From Pseudomonas sp. MWU16-30317 (lineage in GTDB: Bacteria > Pseudomonadota > Gammaproteobacteria > Pseudomonadales > Pseudomonadaceae), in assembly GCF_020515695.1 (NCBI RefSeq), contig NZ_JAIWJA010000012.1:1-64000 (forward strand): DNA of 64,000 nt, read 5' to 3'. Shown here one piece after another: positions 1 to 10,369 of the stretch; within the stretch, counting starts at the first letter, position 1, and each line of letters opens with the position of its first letter. The notes below the pieces were generated by a model that did no database searches, was not told the DNA's origin, and saw only the letters and a list, made by a program, of their open reading frames with translations. The position numbers and the translations under genes were made by a program.

Positions 1-3000
1 GCACCTGCTGCGCTCACCGTACCCATGCCAAGACCTGCCGGTCCCATGGCCAGAGTCATGGCAATGGCCAGAATGATTTCGGCGCCCGCACCCAAGCCGT
101 GGGAGCTGTACTTGAAGGAGTCATGAACCTCCTTCACCTGCTGCCAGTTCACATCACCCCGCGCCTCGGCATCTTTCAGCCACGCCAGCTTCGGATCCGC
201 CGCCACCATGGTGTCGATCACCTGGCTGACGGTCTGCTTGTCGATCTGCTTGACGTCGATATTCAAGCCGTTGACGGCTGTGATCACCGTCTTGCCACGA
301 GCGACCATCTCGGTTTGTTGCAGGGTCTCGTCGGTGTTGCCTTTGCCTTTGGCACTGGTCCAGGCGAGGTTCGAACTGCTTTTGGTGTGGGTTTCCTGAT
401 CCAGGTCCTTGACGCCCTCGAAGGTGATGGCGCCGCCACTGGCAACGGTCAGGTCGTTGCCGCTGTTGAGCTTGGCGGCCTGGTACAGCTGGTCGCCGTT
501 GCTGGCCAGGGTCAGGTTGCCGCCGGTGGTGACGCTGCTGCCGACGTTGGTGGTTTGAGTGACTTCGTCGTGCTGCAGTTTCTTGCTGCCGAAGCTGCCC
601 TTTTTCTTCATGTCGTACAGCGAGTAGCTGCTGTCTTGCGCGGCAAGCATCTGCAGCTTGTCACCGGCGTAGAGATACGCGTCGGTGCCAGCGGTGACGT
701 TGCTTGAGGTGAGGGTCAGGTCCTGGCCGGCGCCGACGGCGACGCTGCCACCCGCAGTGACCGTGCTCGCCACCTGGGTAACGTCATCGTTCTGCCACTT
801 CTTGTGGCTGCTCGCGGTATAGCTGTGCGCCTCATTCGCCGCCGCCGACACACTGACGTTGTCCGTCGCCGACAACGCAACGTTTCCACCCGCCGCCAGT
901 TGGCTCGCTGTCACCGCCAGATCCCGCCCGGCGGTGATACTCAGATCACCACCGGCCGTGACGCTGGCGCTGTCCTGCGTGGTAGTGGAGCGCGTGAACT
1001 TGCTGGTCCGTGTACTCGCATCGATCGCTTGTGCGGCGACGATATTGACGTCGCGCCCGGCCGTGATCGTGGTGCCGGTGCCGCTGCTGAGCACGCCGCC
1101 GGTGTTGTTGACGTCGCGCCCGGCATTGATGGTCAGGCTACCGGCCGCTTCGACGCGGGCGGCGCTGTCGACCAGGTCGGTGCGCTCGGTGGCCGAGCCC
1201 AGGGCGCTTTGGTGGGTGGTGATGCTGCGCTCGTTGCTGACATCGCCGTCGACGGCAGTCAGGCTCACATCGCGCCCGGCGATAATGCCGCCAGCGGTGT
1301 TGGTGAGGTTGTTGCCGGCCAGCAGGTCGAGGCGGCTGTCGGCCTGCACCACGCCGCTGTTGACCAGGTTGTTGCCGGCGATCGCCGAGAGGCTGCCGGT
1401 GGCTTTGAGGGTGCCGGCGTTGCTCAGGTCGCTGCCGGCAATCAGGTTGACGTCGGTGCCTTGTATCAGCGCGCCGTTGGCGGCCAGGCGGTTGTTGGCG
1501 TTGGCCAGGTAGAGCACGGGCACGAGGACGGTCTGGCCGTCGACCACTTCGCTCTGCATCCACACGATGTCATGGGTCAGGGCCGCGACTTGCTCGGAGG
1601 ACAAGGCGGTGCCGACGCTGAGGTTCAGTTGCTGCTGGGCGGCGATGCCGTTGTCCATCAGGTATTTGAACTGCGCGGTATCGCTGGTCTGGCCGTCGAT
1701 GAAGCGCGCGCCGGTGCGGGCGACGATGGCCTGGTCGACCAGGGTCTGTTCATAGAGACCGTCGCCCAGGCGCTTGGCGCTGGTGTCGGGATCGTAGCCC
1801 AGCGCGGCAAGCATGTAGTCCGAGCTCATGAACTGCTTGAGGTTGGTGAGCGCGGGGTTGGTTTCGATCAGGTATTTCTGCGGTTGCGACTGGGCGCTGG
1901 TGTCCGGTACCCCTTGCACGCGAGCGATGCTGGTGGTGCTGGCGCTTGGCGTCTGTGCACCGCTGATGGTGCTGGCGGTAGTGCCACTCACCGGCACCGC
2001 AGGCGCCTGGCCGGCGCTGGTGGCGGCCTGGTGTTGGCTGGTGGTCAGTTGGGTACCGCCCAGCGACCAGCTAGCAGTACTGCTGCTCGCGGTACTGCTG
2101 CCGGTGCCGCTGAGGCGGAACAGACCGTTCTGGCCGGTGGGCAGGGTGAAGCCTGGGAGCGATACCGGATCGACTGCCTTTTGGGCCAGGTCGGGCGGCA
2201 GTTGCTGGTTCAGCGACACGTGGGTCGCGAACGCGGAGCCTGCCGCATCGGTGTTGGTACGTGGTCCGGCGCCGACGTAGTCATAGCCTACGCGGGTGAC
2301 ACTGTTGTTGATCTGGTTGGCAGCGGTGATGTTGACACTGCCACCCGCCTGAATGACCGCCGCGTAGTCCTGGTTGCTCGACGCCAGTTGGGTGGTCTGC
2401 GCCAGGTACGTCAATTCCTTTTGGGTATCGTGAGCGATGAAGTCGCTGAGAGCGGCATCCAGGCCGCTCAAGTCGCTCGGGTCATAGCCGGCGCTGTCGA
2501 TCCAATACTTTTGCGTAAATTGCGTGGCGTCATTGGCCCAGCCGGACCTGTGTTCGGACCGCTCGGTCTCGAAAACCCGGAAGTTTTGCGTATCGCCGGT
2601 GACGACGCCCTGGTTGGTCAGGCTATCGGCGCTGGCGTACAGATTCTGGCCAGCGCTGATGGTGCTGCTGGCGTTGTTCACTTGACCGCCAACGATGTTC
2701 AGATTGCCGCCTGCCGAAATCGACGAGGCAACGCTGCTGGCGGTGACCTCAAGCTTGTCGCGCTCGGTGATTTCGAACACGGCGTTCTGCTTGGAGCCGT
2801 CGCAATCGGCGGTGTTGTTATTCAGGTACTTGTAGCAACTGACTTGCACGATCTCGGCGGTGTATTTCCCTGCATCGTTGACCACCAGCACCGCGCGCTG
2901 ATTGTCCAAAGCGCTGACATTCAAAGTCATGTCGCCGTCGCTCTGAATCGTGCCCGAGCTGTTCATCAGGCTGTCAGCCAGGCCGCCCTGCCCGTCGCGA

Positions 3001-6000
3001 TCGAGGCTCAGCTTGCCGAGGCTGTAGATGTTGGCGTAGCTGTTGGTGAGTGAGGCGACGCGCAAGCTCATGTCGCCGCCACTGAAGATCAAGCCCTGGT
3101 TGTTGACCAGCGCGCCCGTGGTAACGATCAGCCCGGTGCCGCTGCCCAAAGTGCCTTCGTTGTCGACGCCCCCGGCGTTCACGGTCAGCGTCGCGCCCGC
3201 GGTCAAGCGACCGGCGGTGCTCAACTGCCCGGAGACATTGACGGTGGTGTTGGCGCCGCCTTCGATGCTGGCGGCGCTGGGCAGGTTGACCTGCGCCGCA
3301 CTGAGGTGCAGATCGCCAACACTAGTGAGCCGGCCGTTGCCGCCATAGCTACCGTTCAGGGTCAGCCCCAGGCCGCCGTTGCTGGCCAGCAAGCCGTCGT
3401 TGCTCCAATTGCCACCTGTGCCGGTGATTTGGCGGCTGCCGAGCAGTTGACCGCTGGCTGTCTGATTGAGGGTGTTGACGTTGACGGTCAGGTCGCCGGC
3501 CTGGATGACGCTGCTGTTGGTCCAGTTGTCGGCATTGATGGTCAGGCTGCCGTTGGTAACCAGGCTGCCGCCGATATTGGCGAGGTTGGCGGGGGCGATG
3601 GCGAAGGTGCCGGTACCGACGTGCAACAGGCTGCCGTTGAGGTTGTTGAAGCTGCCAAGGTTGAGAGTCAGGTCCTGGTTGGCGGTCTCCAAAGTGCCGT
3701 TGCTGTTGTCTAGCAAGCCGCTGACGTTGAACAGGGTGGTGCCGCGGGTGCCCAGCGCGCGCAATTTGCCGTTGGCGTTGTTGATGCTGGCGGCGGCGAC
3801 GCTCAGGGTGCCGGAACTTTCAATGATGCCGGTCTGGTTGTTCAGCGCACCACTAAGGCTCAGGTCGATCTGCTGGCCGCCGATCTGGCCGTCGGCAGCG
3901 CCGCTGTTGTCGAAGTCGTGGGCCGTGACCTGGACCTTGCCGCTGGCATAGAGACCGGCGTTCTGGTTGTTGAAGTCGCCGGTGCTGATGACCGCGTCGC
4001 CGCCTTGAGCGGCGATGCGCCCGCCATCGTTGTCGAGGCTGGCGCTGGTGAGGTTGAGGCGTTGCGCCTGGATATTGCCCTTCTTGCTGTTGTTGCTCAG
4101 GTCGTAGCCGTTTTTCAGCGCGCCTGTCAGCTGCGCGGTGAAGGCGCCCTGCTGGCTGGCCAAAGTGCCGCCACGGCTGTCGAGATTGGCGGCGTTGACG
4201 GTCAGGTCTCCCGCCTGGGCGAGCACGGTGCCGCTCTGGTTGTCGATGTCGCCGCTGACGGTGAGGTTCAAGGCCGTCTGGCTTTGCAAGGTGCCTTGGC
4301 TGTTGGCCAGGTTAGCGGCGTGCAGATTGACGTCGGCGGTCTGGCTGTAGATCAGGCCGTTGGCGTTGTTCTGTACGGCACCGGTGGCGGTGACATTCAG
4401 CGTGCCGTTGGCCGCCAGGGTACCGGCCTGGCTATTGTCGAAGCCGCCGGTGAGCAGGGTCAGCAAGGTTTGGCTGACCAGTTGGCCGTTGTGGTTGTCG
4501 ACCTGAGTCGCGCCCTGGATCAGCAGGTCGGCACCGGTGGCGAGCTTGCCGCTGGTGTTGGTGAGCACGCCCAGCAGGTTGAGGGTGCCGCTGCCGTTGG
4601 TGGCCACGCTGCCACGGGTGTTGTCGAAGTCGGTACCGGTAAAGCCAAAGGCATTTTGCGCGTTGATGGTGCCCGCGGTGTTGCTCAGGCTCATGGCCTG
4701 TAGGGTCAGGCCCGCGCCGCTGTCGATCAGGCCACCTTGGCCGTTGTTCAGCAGGTTGGCGACACTGAGGCTCTGCCCGCCGCCGCTGGAGAGGATCCCG
4801 GCGCTGTTGTCGAGATTGGCGGCGTTGACGCTGAGCGCGCCTTGGCTGACCAGCGCACCGTTGGTGCCGTTGAGCAGGTCGCCCTGCACGCTGACTGTCA
4901 CGTCGCCATAGCGGCTGGACACTGTGCCGCTGTTGCGGTTGTCGAGGCTGGCGGCGGTGACCATCACGCCCTGCCAACCAGAGACCAGGCCGCCGGGGTT
5001 GAGCAGGCTGTTGGCGGTCAGCGCCAGCAGGTTGTTGCTGATCAACTGGCCGTTGGTGTTGTCGACATTGCGCGCGCTCAGGGTGACGCTTTCGCTGCTG
5101 GAGAGCTCGCCCTTCTGGTTGTTGAGGTCGCGCAGGTGCTGGAGGGTCAGTTGGCCGGTGGTGGTGATCAGGCCGCTGGCGTTGTTCAGGTCGCCCGTCG
5201 CGGCACCGAAGTCTAGAGCGATGGCGCTGCCCAGCAGGTTGCCACCCGCGCTGTTGTCGATGGCAGCGGCATTGATGGCGAGGTTGCCAGCGGCATCGAT
5301 CAGGCCCAGGTTGTGGTTGTCGAGCGCCCCACTGAGGGTGACGGCCAGATCGCCTTGGCTGCTCAGCGTACCGCCAGCGTTGTTGAGGCTGGCGGCTTGC
5401 ACTTGCAGGGCCGCGGCCGCAATGGTGCCGTTGAGGTTGCTGAGAGCGTGGTTGACCGCGACGGTCAGCGCCTGGTTGGAAAGCAGTTTGCCGTTGTCGT
5501 TGACCAGGCTGTCGGCGTTCAGGTTGAACGCCTGGGCGCTGGAGATTTCACCGCCAGTGTTGTCCACCGCGGCAAGGTTCTTCAGCACCAGCACCGGTGC
5601 GGTGAGCAGGCCGCTCTGGTTGTTCAGGGTGCCATGGTTGAGGTCCAGGGTCAGGGCGCTGTTGCTGAACAGCTTGCCGCCCGGTTGATCCAGACCGGTG
5701 ACGCTGGCGGTGAAGGCATTCTGGCTGGCGAGCTTGCCGCCATCACCGTTGCTGACTTGCCCAGCGCTCAGGGCCAGAGTGTCGCCGCCGCTGATGCTGC
5801 CGGCGTGATGGTTGTCGAGGGCACCGGTGTGGATCGACATCGCCGCACTGGCACTGACGGTACCGCTGTGGCTGTTGTCAAGGCTGGCGCTGTGCAGGTC
5901 GAGGCCGCCATCGGTGACCAGTTGGCCACCCTCGTTATCTATAGCGCCGAGAGTAGTCAGGCTCAGTTGCCCGGCACTGGACAGGCTGCCCAAGCGGTTG

Positions 6001-8405
6001 GCCAGGCTGCCAGCGCTGGCGGTCAGTAGCCCCTCGCTGCTCAGCAGGCCCTGGGTGTTGGTGAGGTCGCCGTTGAACGCCAGCAGCAGGTCGCCTTGGG
6101 TTTTGACCTGACCATTGCTGTTGTCGAGCGCCGTACCGTTCAGGCTGACCGAGGTGTGTCCCGACAACAGGCCCTGAGTGTTATTCAGCAGCCGTTGCAC
6201 GGTAGACAGCAGCCGCTGCGAGGCCAGGACCTGGCCGCTGTGGGAGTTGTCGAGTTGGTTGCCACTGAGCAGGATGTCACTTTGGCTGGACAGCTCGCCG
6301 CCCTGGTTATTCACGCTGGCGACGCTGCTGCTCAGGGTGCCGGCCGAGCCCAGCCAGCCATTCTGGCTGTTGTCCAGGCTGTTGCCGGCCAAGGTCAAGG
6401 TGCTTTGTGCGGTGATCTCGCCGTTGTGGTTGGTCAGCGCGTCGACCTGGGTATGGATATCGCGCTGGCTGGCGATCTGACCGTTGCTGTTGTCCAGGCT
6501 GGCGCTGGCGATATCCAGCCCGTTGGCGGAAACCACCCCCGTCACGTTGCTCAGCGCCTGGGCGATGTACAGCGTCAATGCCTGATCGCTGATCAGCTTG
6601 CCGCCGGTGTTATCCAGGCTGCTGGCATTGAGGGCGAAGGCTTGATGGCTGGAGATTTCGCCATTGCGGTTGACCACATCGGCGAGGTTTTTCAGGACCA
6701 GCCCAGTGCTGGCGTTGATCAGGCCACCGCTATTGTCGAGGTGGCCGCCATTGAGGTCCAGGCTCAGGCTGCTGGCGCTGAACAGCTTGCCACCGTGTTG
6801 ATCAAGCCCGCTGACGCTGGCGTCAAGAGCACCGTTACTGGCGATGCGGCCGGTGTTGATCACCTGGCCGGCGGTCAGGTCGAGCGTAGCGGTACTGGTC
6901 AGTTGGCCCTGAGTATTGTTCAGCGTGCCGGTGCTGAGCGTGGCAGCCCCGTCGGCGGTGATCACGCCGTTGCTGTTGTCCAGGCCGCTGCCGTGCACCG
7001 TCAGGGTGCCCCCGGTGGACAGCTCGCCGCTGCGGTTGTCGATGTGATCGACGTTGGCCGTCAACGCCTGGCCCGCGCTGATCAGCCCTGCCTGCCCGTT
7101 GTTCAGTTGCTGGCCGGTCAGGGTGAGATTGCCCTTGGCACTGAGGCCGTGGCCCTGGTTGTTGATCGCCTGCGTCACTTGCACCGTCAGGTCGCGGTTG
7201 GCGACCACACTGCCAGCGTTGGTCAGGTTCTGGGCGCTGATATGCAAATCCGCGCTGCCGTTACGGCTGTTGTCGGCATTGACCCCGGCTTCGATGATGC
7301 CGCTGTTGGTCAACTGGCCGCCGCTGCTCAGGCTGATGCTGTCGCGGGCGGCGAGGCTCTGGCTGTTGGTGATGTCGCCGGTGGTGCTCACGTCCAGGTG
7401 GCTGCCGGCATACACCGGGCCCTGGGTGGTCAAGCTCTGGGCGTTGACCGTGACTGCGCCGCTGGCGGCGGTCTGCGCGACACTGAGGTGGCCGTTGGCG
7501 TCCAGTTCGATGTCGCCGGCGCTGGCCGCCAGGTTGCCGACCAGGTTCACCCCGACCCCTTGCTCGGTGCCCACCAGTTTGATGGCACCGGCATACATGC
7601 CACCCAGCGCCGTTGAATCGATCGCCAGCGCAGGCTTGGCGCTGCCATCGTCGGCGCGGGCCGTGGCCTGCAATGTCGTGGCGTCGACATCGTTGCGGCC
7701 CGCGATCACGCTCAGCTGGTTGGCGTTGATCTGCGCGTTGATGTGCGCCGAGCGGGTAATGACCTCAAAGCCGTCGATGTTACCGACATTGATGCCTGCG
7801 CCTTCGATCGCCACGTCGCCGCCGTCCACCTGGTAGTGGTCGAGGCGCCCGCTGGCGTCGAGCACCGGTTTGCCGGTGGTCAGGGTGGCACGCGGCGTGT
7901 TGATGAAGCCGCAGCCATTGCAGGTGATGCCATAGGGATTGGCGACGATCACATGGGCGGCCTGGCCGGCCACTTCGGTGTAGCCATTGAGCTGGCTGCG
8001 GTTGGTGCCGGTCACCTCGTTGAGGATGGTGCTGGCGGCCTTGCCCTTGAGGTTGCCGTTACCGACGATGATGCCGCCCAGCTGAGTGCTTTGCGTGCTG
8101 GCGGTGGCGTTGTTGAGGATCACACCCTGAGTGCCGACGTTGTAGTCGCCGAACTGGTTGTGCGACAGGCCACTGGCATTGGGCGCGGCGATGTTGACGA
8201 TGGGCACGCCATTGCCCGCCGCGCCCAGGGTGGTGCCCTGCCCGCTGACGGCGATGCCACCGGCCTGGGCCCACAACGGTTGCCAGAACAGCGCGTTGAC
8301 CAACAGCACCGCCAGGCCGCGCTTGGGCATGCCCCAGAAGCGCTCGCGAGGCTGCAGAGCGGCCGAGGGTTGGCGAGCCAGAAAGGCCAGTTGGCGTACG
8401 TCCAT
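1..8405 (-). CDS. TpsA: haemagglutinin-like two-partner secretion exoprotein, 3' end outside window
   Basis: Large surface or secreted adhesin, or the stalk of a contact-dependent toxin, exported by the TpsB gene just upstream. The frame stays open from the ATG at 8405 to the window edge, giving at least 2801 residues. The start reads MDVRQLAFLARQPSAA, the extended signal peptide of pseudomonad TpsA proteins, ending near FWQPLWAQA. The TPS secretion domain follows, with NPYGITCNGCGFINTPR at about residues 155-171. Residues of about 300-1750 are dozens of degenerate 20-24 residue repeats of the pattern LDNxxGxLxSxxxLxL. Haemagglutinin repeats rich in AGxDVxIxA fill about 1900-2600. The last visible segment, GLGAGAEIILAIAMTLAMGP, looks like the hydrophobic start of a DUF637-type pretoxin region. 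Whether a toxin tip and immunity gene follow cannot be seen. The GC-rich repeats create long antisense open frames that are not genes. Confidence 0.93.
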   Translation of the reverse strand, partial: MDVRQLAFLARQPSAALQPRERFWGMPKRGLAVLLVNALFWQPLWAQAGGIAVSGQGTTLGAAGNGVPIVNIAAPNASGLSHNQFGDYNVGTQGVILNNATASTQSTQLGGIIVGNGNLKGKAASTILNEVTGTNRSQLNGYTEVAGQAAHVIVANPYGITCNGCGFINTPRATLTTGKPVLDASGRLDHYQVDGGDVAIEGAGINVGNIDGFEVITRSAHINAQINANQLSVIAGRNDVDATTLQATARADDGSAKPALAIDSTALGGMYAGAIKLVGTEQGVGVNLVGNLAASAGDIELDANGHLSVAQTAASGAVTVNAQSLTTQGPVYAGSHLDVSTTGDITNSQSLAARDSISLSSGGQLTNSGIIEAGVNADNSRNGSADLHISAQNLTNAGSVVANRDLTVQVTQAINNQGHGLSAKGNLTLTGQQLNNGQAGLISAGQALTANVDHIDNRSGELSTGGTLTVHGSGLDNSNGVITADGAATLSTGTLNNTQGQLTSTATLDLTAGQVINTGRIASNGALDASVSGLDQHGGKLFSASSLSLDLNGGHLDNSGGLINASTGLVLKNLADVVNRNGEISSHQAFALNASSLDNTGGKLISDQALTLYIAQALSNVTGVVSANGLDIASASLDNSNGQIASQRDIHTQVDALTNHNGEITAQSTLTLAGNSLDNSQNGWLGSAGTLSSSVASVNNQGGELSSQSDILLSGNQLDNSHSGQVLASQRLLSTVQRLLNNTQGLLSGHTSVSLNGTALDNSNGQVKTQGDLLLAFNGDLTNTQGLLSSEGLLTASAGSLANRLGSLSSAGQLSLTTLGAIDNEGGQLVTDGGLDLHSASLDNSHSGTVSASAAMSIHTGALDNHHAGSISGGDTLALSAGQVSNGDGGKLASQNAFTASVTGLDQPGGKLFSNSALTLDLNHGTLNNQSGLLTAPVLVLKNLAAVDNTGGEISSAQAFNLNADSLVNDNGKLLSNQALTVAVNHALSNLNGTIAAAALQVQAASLNNAGGTLSSQGDLAVTLSGALDNHNLGLIDAAGNLAINAAAIDNSAGGNLLGSAIALDFGAATGDLNNASGLITTTGQLTLQHLRDLNNQKGELSSSESVTLSARNVDNTNGQLISNNLLALTANSLLNPGGLVSGWQGVMVTAASLDNRNSGTVSSRYGDVTVSVQGDLLNGTNGALVSQGALSVNAANLDNSAGILSSGGGQSLSVANLLNNGQGGLIDSGAGLTLQAMSLSNTAGTINAQNAFGFTGTDFDNTRGSVATNGSGTLNLLGVLTNTSGKLATGADLLIQGATQVDNHNGQLVSQTLLTLLTGGFDNSQAGTLAANGTLNVTATGAVQNNANGLIYSQTADVNLHAANLANSQGTLQSQTALNLTVSGDIDNQSGTVLAQAGDLTVNAANLDSRGGTLASQQGAFTAQLTGALKNGYDLSNNSKKGNIQAQRLNLTSASLDNDGGRIAAQGGDAVISTGDFNNQNAGLYASGKVQVTAHDFDNSGAADGQIGGQQIDLSLSGALNNQTGIIESSGTLSVAAASINNANGKLRALGTRGTTLFNVSGLLDNSNGTLETANQDLTLNLGSFNNLNGSLLHVGTGTFAIAPANLANIGGSLVTNGSLTINADNWTNSSVIQAGDLTVNVNTLNQTASGQLLGSRQITGTGGNWSNDGLLASNGGLGLTLNGSYGGNGRLTSVGDLHLSAAQVNLPSAASIEGGANTTVNVSGQLSTAGRLTAGATLTVNAGGVDNEGTLGSGTGLIVTTGALVNNQGLIFSGGDMSLRVASLTNSYANIYSLGKLSLDRDGQGGLADSLMNSSGTIQSDGDMTLNVSALDNQRAVLVVNDAGKYTAEIVQVSCYKYLNNNTADCDGSKQNAVFEITERDKLEVTASSVASSISAGGNLNIVGGQVNNASSTISAGQNLYASADSLTNQGVVTGDTQNFRVFETERSEHRSGWANDATQFTQKYWIDSAGYDPSDLSGLDAALSDFIAHDTQKELTYLAQTTQLASSNQDYAAVIQAGGSVNITAANQINNSVTRVGYDYVGAGPRTNTDAAGSAFATHVSLNQQLPPDLAQKAVDPVSLPGFTLPTGQNGLFRLSGTGSSTASSSTASWSLGGTQLTTSQHQAATSAGQAPAVPVSGTTASTISGAQTPSASTTSIARVQGVPDTSAQSQPQKYLIETNPALTNLKQFMSSDYMLAALGYDPDTSAKRLGDGLYEQTLVDQAIVARTGARFIDGQTSDTAQFKYLMDNGIAAQQQLNLSVGTALSSEQVAALTHDIVWMQSEVVDGQTVLVPVLYLANANNRLAANGALIQGTDVNLIAGSDLSNAGTLKATGSLSAIAGNNLVNSGVVQADSRLDLLAGNNLTNTAGGIIAGRDVSLTAVDGDVSNERSITTHQSALGSATERTDLVDSAARVEAAGSLTINAGRDVNNTGGVLSSGTGTTITAGRDVNIVAAQAIDASTRTSKFTRSTTTQDSASVTAGGDLSITAGRDLAVTASQLAAGGNVALSATDNVSVSAAANEAHSYTASSHKKWQNDDVTQVASTVTAGGSVAVGAGQDLTLTSSNVTAGTDAYLYAGDKLQMLAAQDSSYSLYDMKKKGSFGSKKLQHDEVTQTTNVGSSVTTGGNLTLASNGDQLYQAAKLNSGNDLTVASGGAITFEGVKDLDQETHTKSSSNLAWTSAKGKGNTDETLQQTEMVARGKTVITAVNGLNIDVKQIDKQTVSQVIDTMVAADPKLAWLKDAEARGDVNWQQVKEVHDSFKYSSHGLGAGAEIILAIAMTLAMGPAGLGMGTVSAAG

Positions 8406-8426
8406 GTCAGGGTCTCGCAAGCGTTT

Positions 8427-10139
8427 TTAAAGAAGGAATTCGAGGCGCACGTACACCGGGGCTTCGCCGTCGCCGAGCACCGCGGGGCGCTCCAGCGAAT
8501 GGGCCAGGGTGACGCTGAGGTTCAGGTGCTGGCCGCGGGCGAACAGCTCGAGCGAATCGCTGGATACGCGGCCGTGTTCACTACCGGCGTGGGCTCCGTT
8601 GCTGATCACGCCCTGGTCGTAGCCGATGTCGCTGCCGTACTCGCTGAACACCGGCTGCAACCAGCCCCAGGCCACAGGGCGGCTCCAGCGCAGGTCGTTG
8701 CGCCAGTAGCCGCCGCTGTCACCGGAGAGGTTCTGGTCCTTGTAGCCGCGGATCGAAGACTCGCCGCCGAGGTTCATGCGCTGGGAACTGAACAGCACGT
8801 CTTCGCTATGCTGCCCGGTGGCCAGGCTAGTGAAGCTGAACGACTCGCCCCACAGCTTGAACGGTTGCAGGTAGCTGACCGTGGCGGTGTATTTGCGGTA
8901 GCGGGCGGTGGGGTCGGCCGGGCCTGGGTCATGGTCGCCCTGCGCATCCAGGGCGCCGATGCCTTGCTGCAGGCCCAGGTCCAGGTTGAGAAACGCGCCG
9001 CCGATGCGCCGACCGTGGTTGATGCCGTATTGCAGCTCGGTGATGCGGTTGCTGCTGCCCTCGAGACGGCTGCCCGCCACGTAGTTGTTGGTGACCAGGT
9101 GCGAGAGCCCCAGGCTCAGGGACGTCTTGCTCAGGGCATCGCGATAGATCACCCGCTCGGCCTTGAACTGATTCGTCGCACTGTCACCGCTTTGCTTGAA
9201 GTCGAACCCGTTCGCTTGCGCCAGCGAGCGATAGTCGCTCTGGTTGTAGCTGTAGGTGAAGTTCCACCACCCCAGCGGCACATTGTAGTTGAGGCCGGCG
9301 TTGTGGCTGTTGTGCGGATCGTCGGGGTGCGCGTCCTCCCCGCCGTTGAGGCTCAGTTGATCGGCGAGGCCCAGCGGGTTGTCCCACTCCAGCCGCGAAC
9401 CCCATTGCTGGGCGCCCGTGCTCTTCTGCCCGTCGTTGCTGTGCGACACCGAGACCCGCCAGGGCTTCTGCGGCGCGTTGTTGACCTGCACATCGCTGCT
9501 GCCTGCGGTTTGGCCCGGCACCAGGGCCATTTGCGCCTGGTTGGAGGGCAAGCGGTTGAGCTGATCGACCAGTTGCTCGATTTCGCGCAGGTTGAGCACC
9601 TCGCCGGCATGGCCCGGGAAGCCCATGTTCAACTCGCGCTGTGAAAGGCCGCTGCCCTGGCCGGGCGCAAGACTTTGCAGGTGGCCTTCGATCACTTGCA
9701 CCATCAGGTGGCCTTTGGACAAGTCCTGAGGTGGCAGATAGGCGCGGCTGGTCACCAGGCCCAGAGCGATGTAGCGGTCGGTGAGAGTCTTGAGCAGGTC
9801 GTTGAGCTGCGCCACTCCCAGGCACTGATGCAGAAATGGCGCCAGCAGACGCTCGCGATCGGTGGCCGTCAGGTGGTCGGCGCCTTGCAATTCAATGGTA
9901 TCGATCTGGAAACAACGGCTGCTCGCGGGCGCCGCAGGGGCAGCCTGTTGCGGGCTGGGCGCGGGCAGGTTCTGCAGGTCATCAAGACGCTTGCGCTGCT
10001 CTTCGAGCAGGCGGTCCTGGCGGTCGCGGATCAAGTCCTGATCGCCCGGGCTAGGGCTCGTGGCAGCGCTTGCCAAAGGCATGGCAACGGCCAGGCACAA
10101 CATGAAACCTAGCCTGGCGGCGGGCGTCCTTGACCACAT
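8427..10139 (-). CDS. TpsB: outer-membrane transporter of the FhaC/ShlB/HecB family
   Basis: Omp85-type beta-barrel that captures the TpsA secretion domain in the periplasm and threads it across the outer membrane. The 570-residue product has a signal peptide (about 1-26, ending LASAA), a charged helix and linker (about 30-75), POTRA segments (about 77-225, starting CFQIDTIELQGADHL) and a C-terminal barrel ending in an aromatic-type strand, YVRLEFLL. The barrel motif MNLGGESSIRGYKD carries the conserved RGY of loop L6. Length is normal for the family. An AAGGA ribosome site precedes the ATG by 8 bases. The gene ends 21 bases before tpsA, so the two are almost certainly co-transcribed, transporter first. 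Confidence 0.95.
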   Translation of the reverse strand: MWSRTPAARLGFMLCLAVAMPLASAATSPSPGDQDLIRDRQDRLLEEQRKRLDDLQNLPAPSPQQAAPAAPASSRCFQIDTIELQGADHLTATDRERLLAPFLHQCLGVAQLNDLLKTLTDRYIALGLVTSRAYLPPQDLSKGHLMVQVIEGHLQSLAPGQGSGLSQRELNMGFPGHAGEVLNLREIEQLVDQLNRLPSNQAQMALVPGQTAGSSDVQVNNAPQKPWRVSVSHSNDGQKSTGAQQWGSRLEWDNPLGLADQLSLNGGEDAHPDDPHNSHNAGLNYNVPLGWWNFTYSYNQSDYRSLAQANGFDFKQSGDSATNQFKAERVIYRDALSKTSLSLGLSHLVTNNYVAGSRLEGSSNRITELQYGINHGRRIGGAFLNLDLGLQQGIGALDAQGDHDPGPADPTARYRKYTATVSYLQPFKLWGESFSFTSLATGQHSEDVLFSSQRMNLGGESSIRGYKDQNLSGDSGGYWRNDLRWSRPVAWGWLQPVFSEYGSDIGYDQGVISNGAHAGSEHGRVSSDSLELFARGQHLNLSVTLAHSLERPAVLGDGEAPVYVRLEFLL

Positions 10140-10369
10140 GAAATCGCGTCCTTAAATACCGTTAAGCAATTCGTTACATTTGCTTACATTTCGAAAGGGC
10201 GCGATATTGATGTGCCATCATTCTGACGTCAAATTAAAGAAAACTCAGTGTTCATCGAACACCGCCCCTGCGCGCTCGGACTGTACGAATCCAGCGGAAC
10301 TTAAGCCCCGCGAAGGCTCTCCACCCACACATCGAGAGCTTTTTTGACCTTGAGTACAGGAGCGCATCA

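Noticed and set aside
3300..7500. Regularly spaced short repeats that could suggest a CRISPR or satellite array
   Set aside because: The repeats are degenerate at the DNA level and follow the 20-24 residue protein repeat of the TpsA filament, in frame throughout.
99..9644. Long plus-strand open frames (up to 749, 633 and 506 codons) opposite tpsA and tpsB
   Set aside because: They are antisense to a repetitive GC-rich gene with clear family identity. Their translations are low-complexity alanine, valine and glycine strings without domains or ribosome sites.
9675..10112. A 145-codon plus-strand frame opposite tpsB
   Set aside because: It is antisense to the POTRA region of a well-supported gene and lacks a ribosome site.
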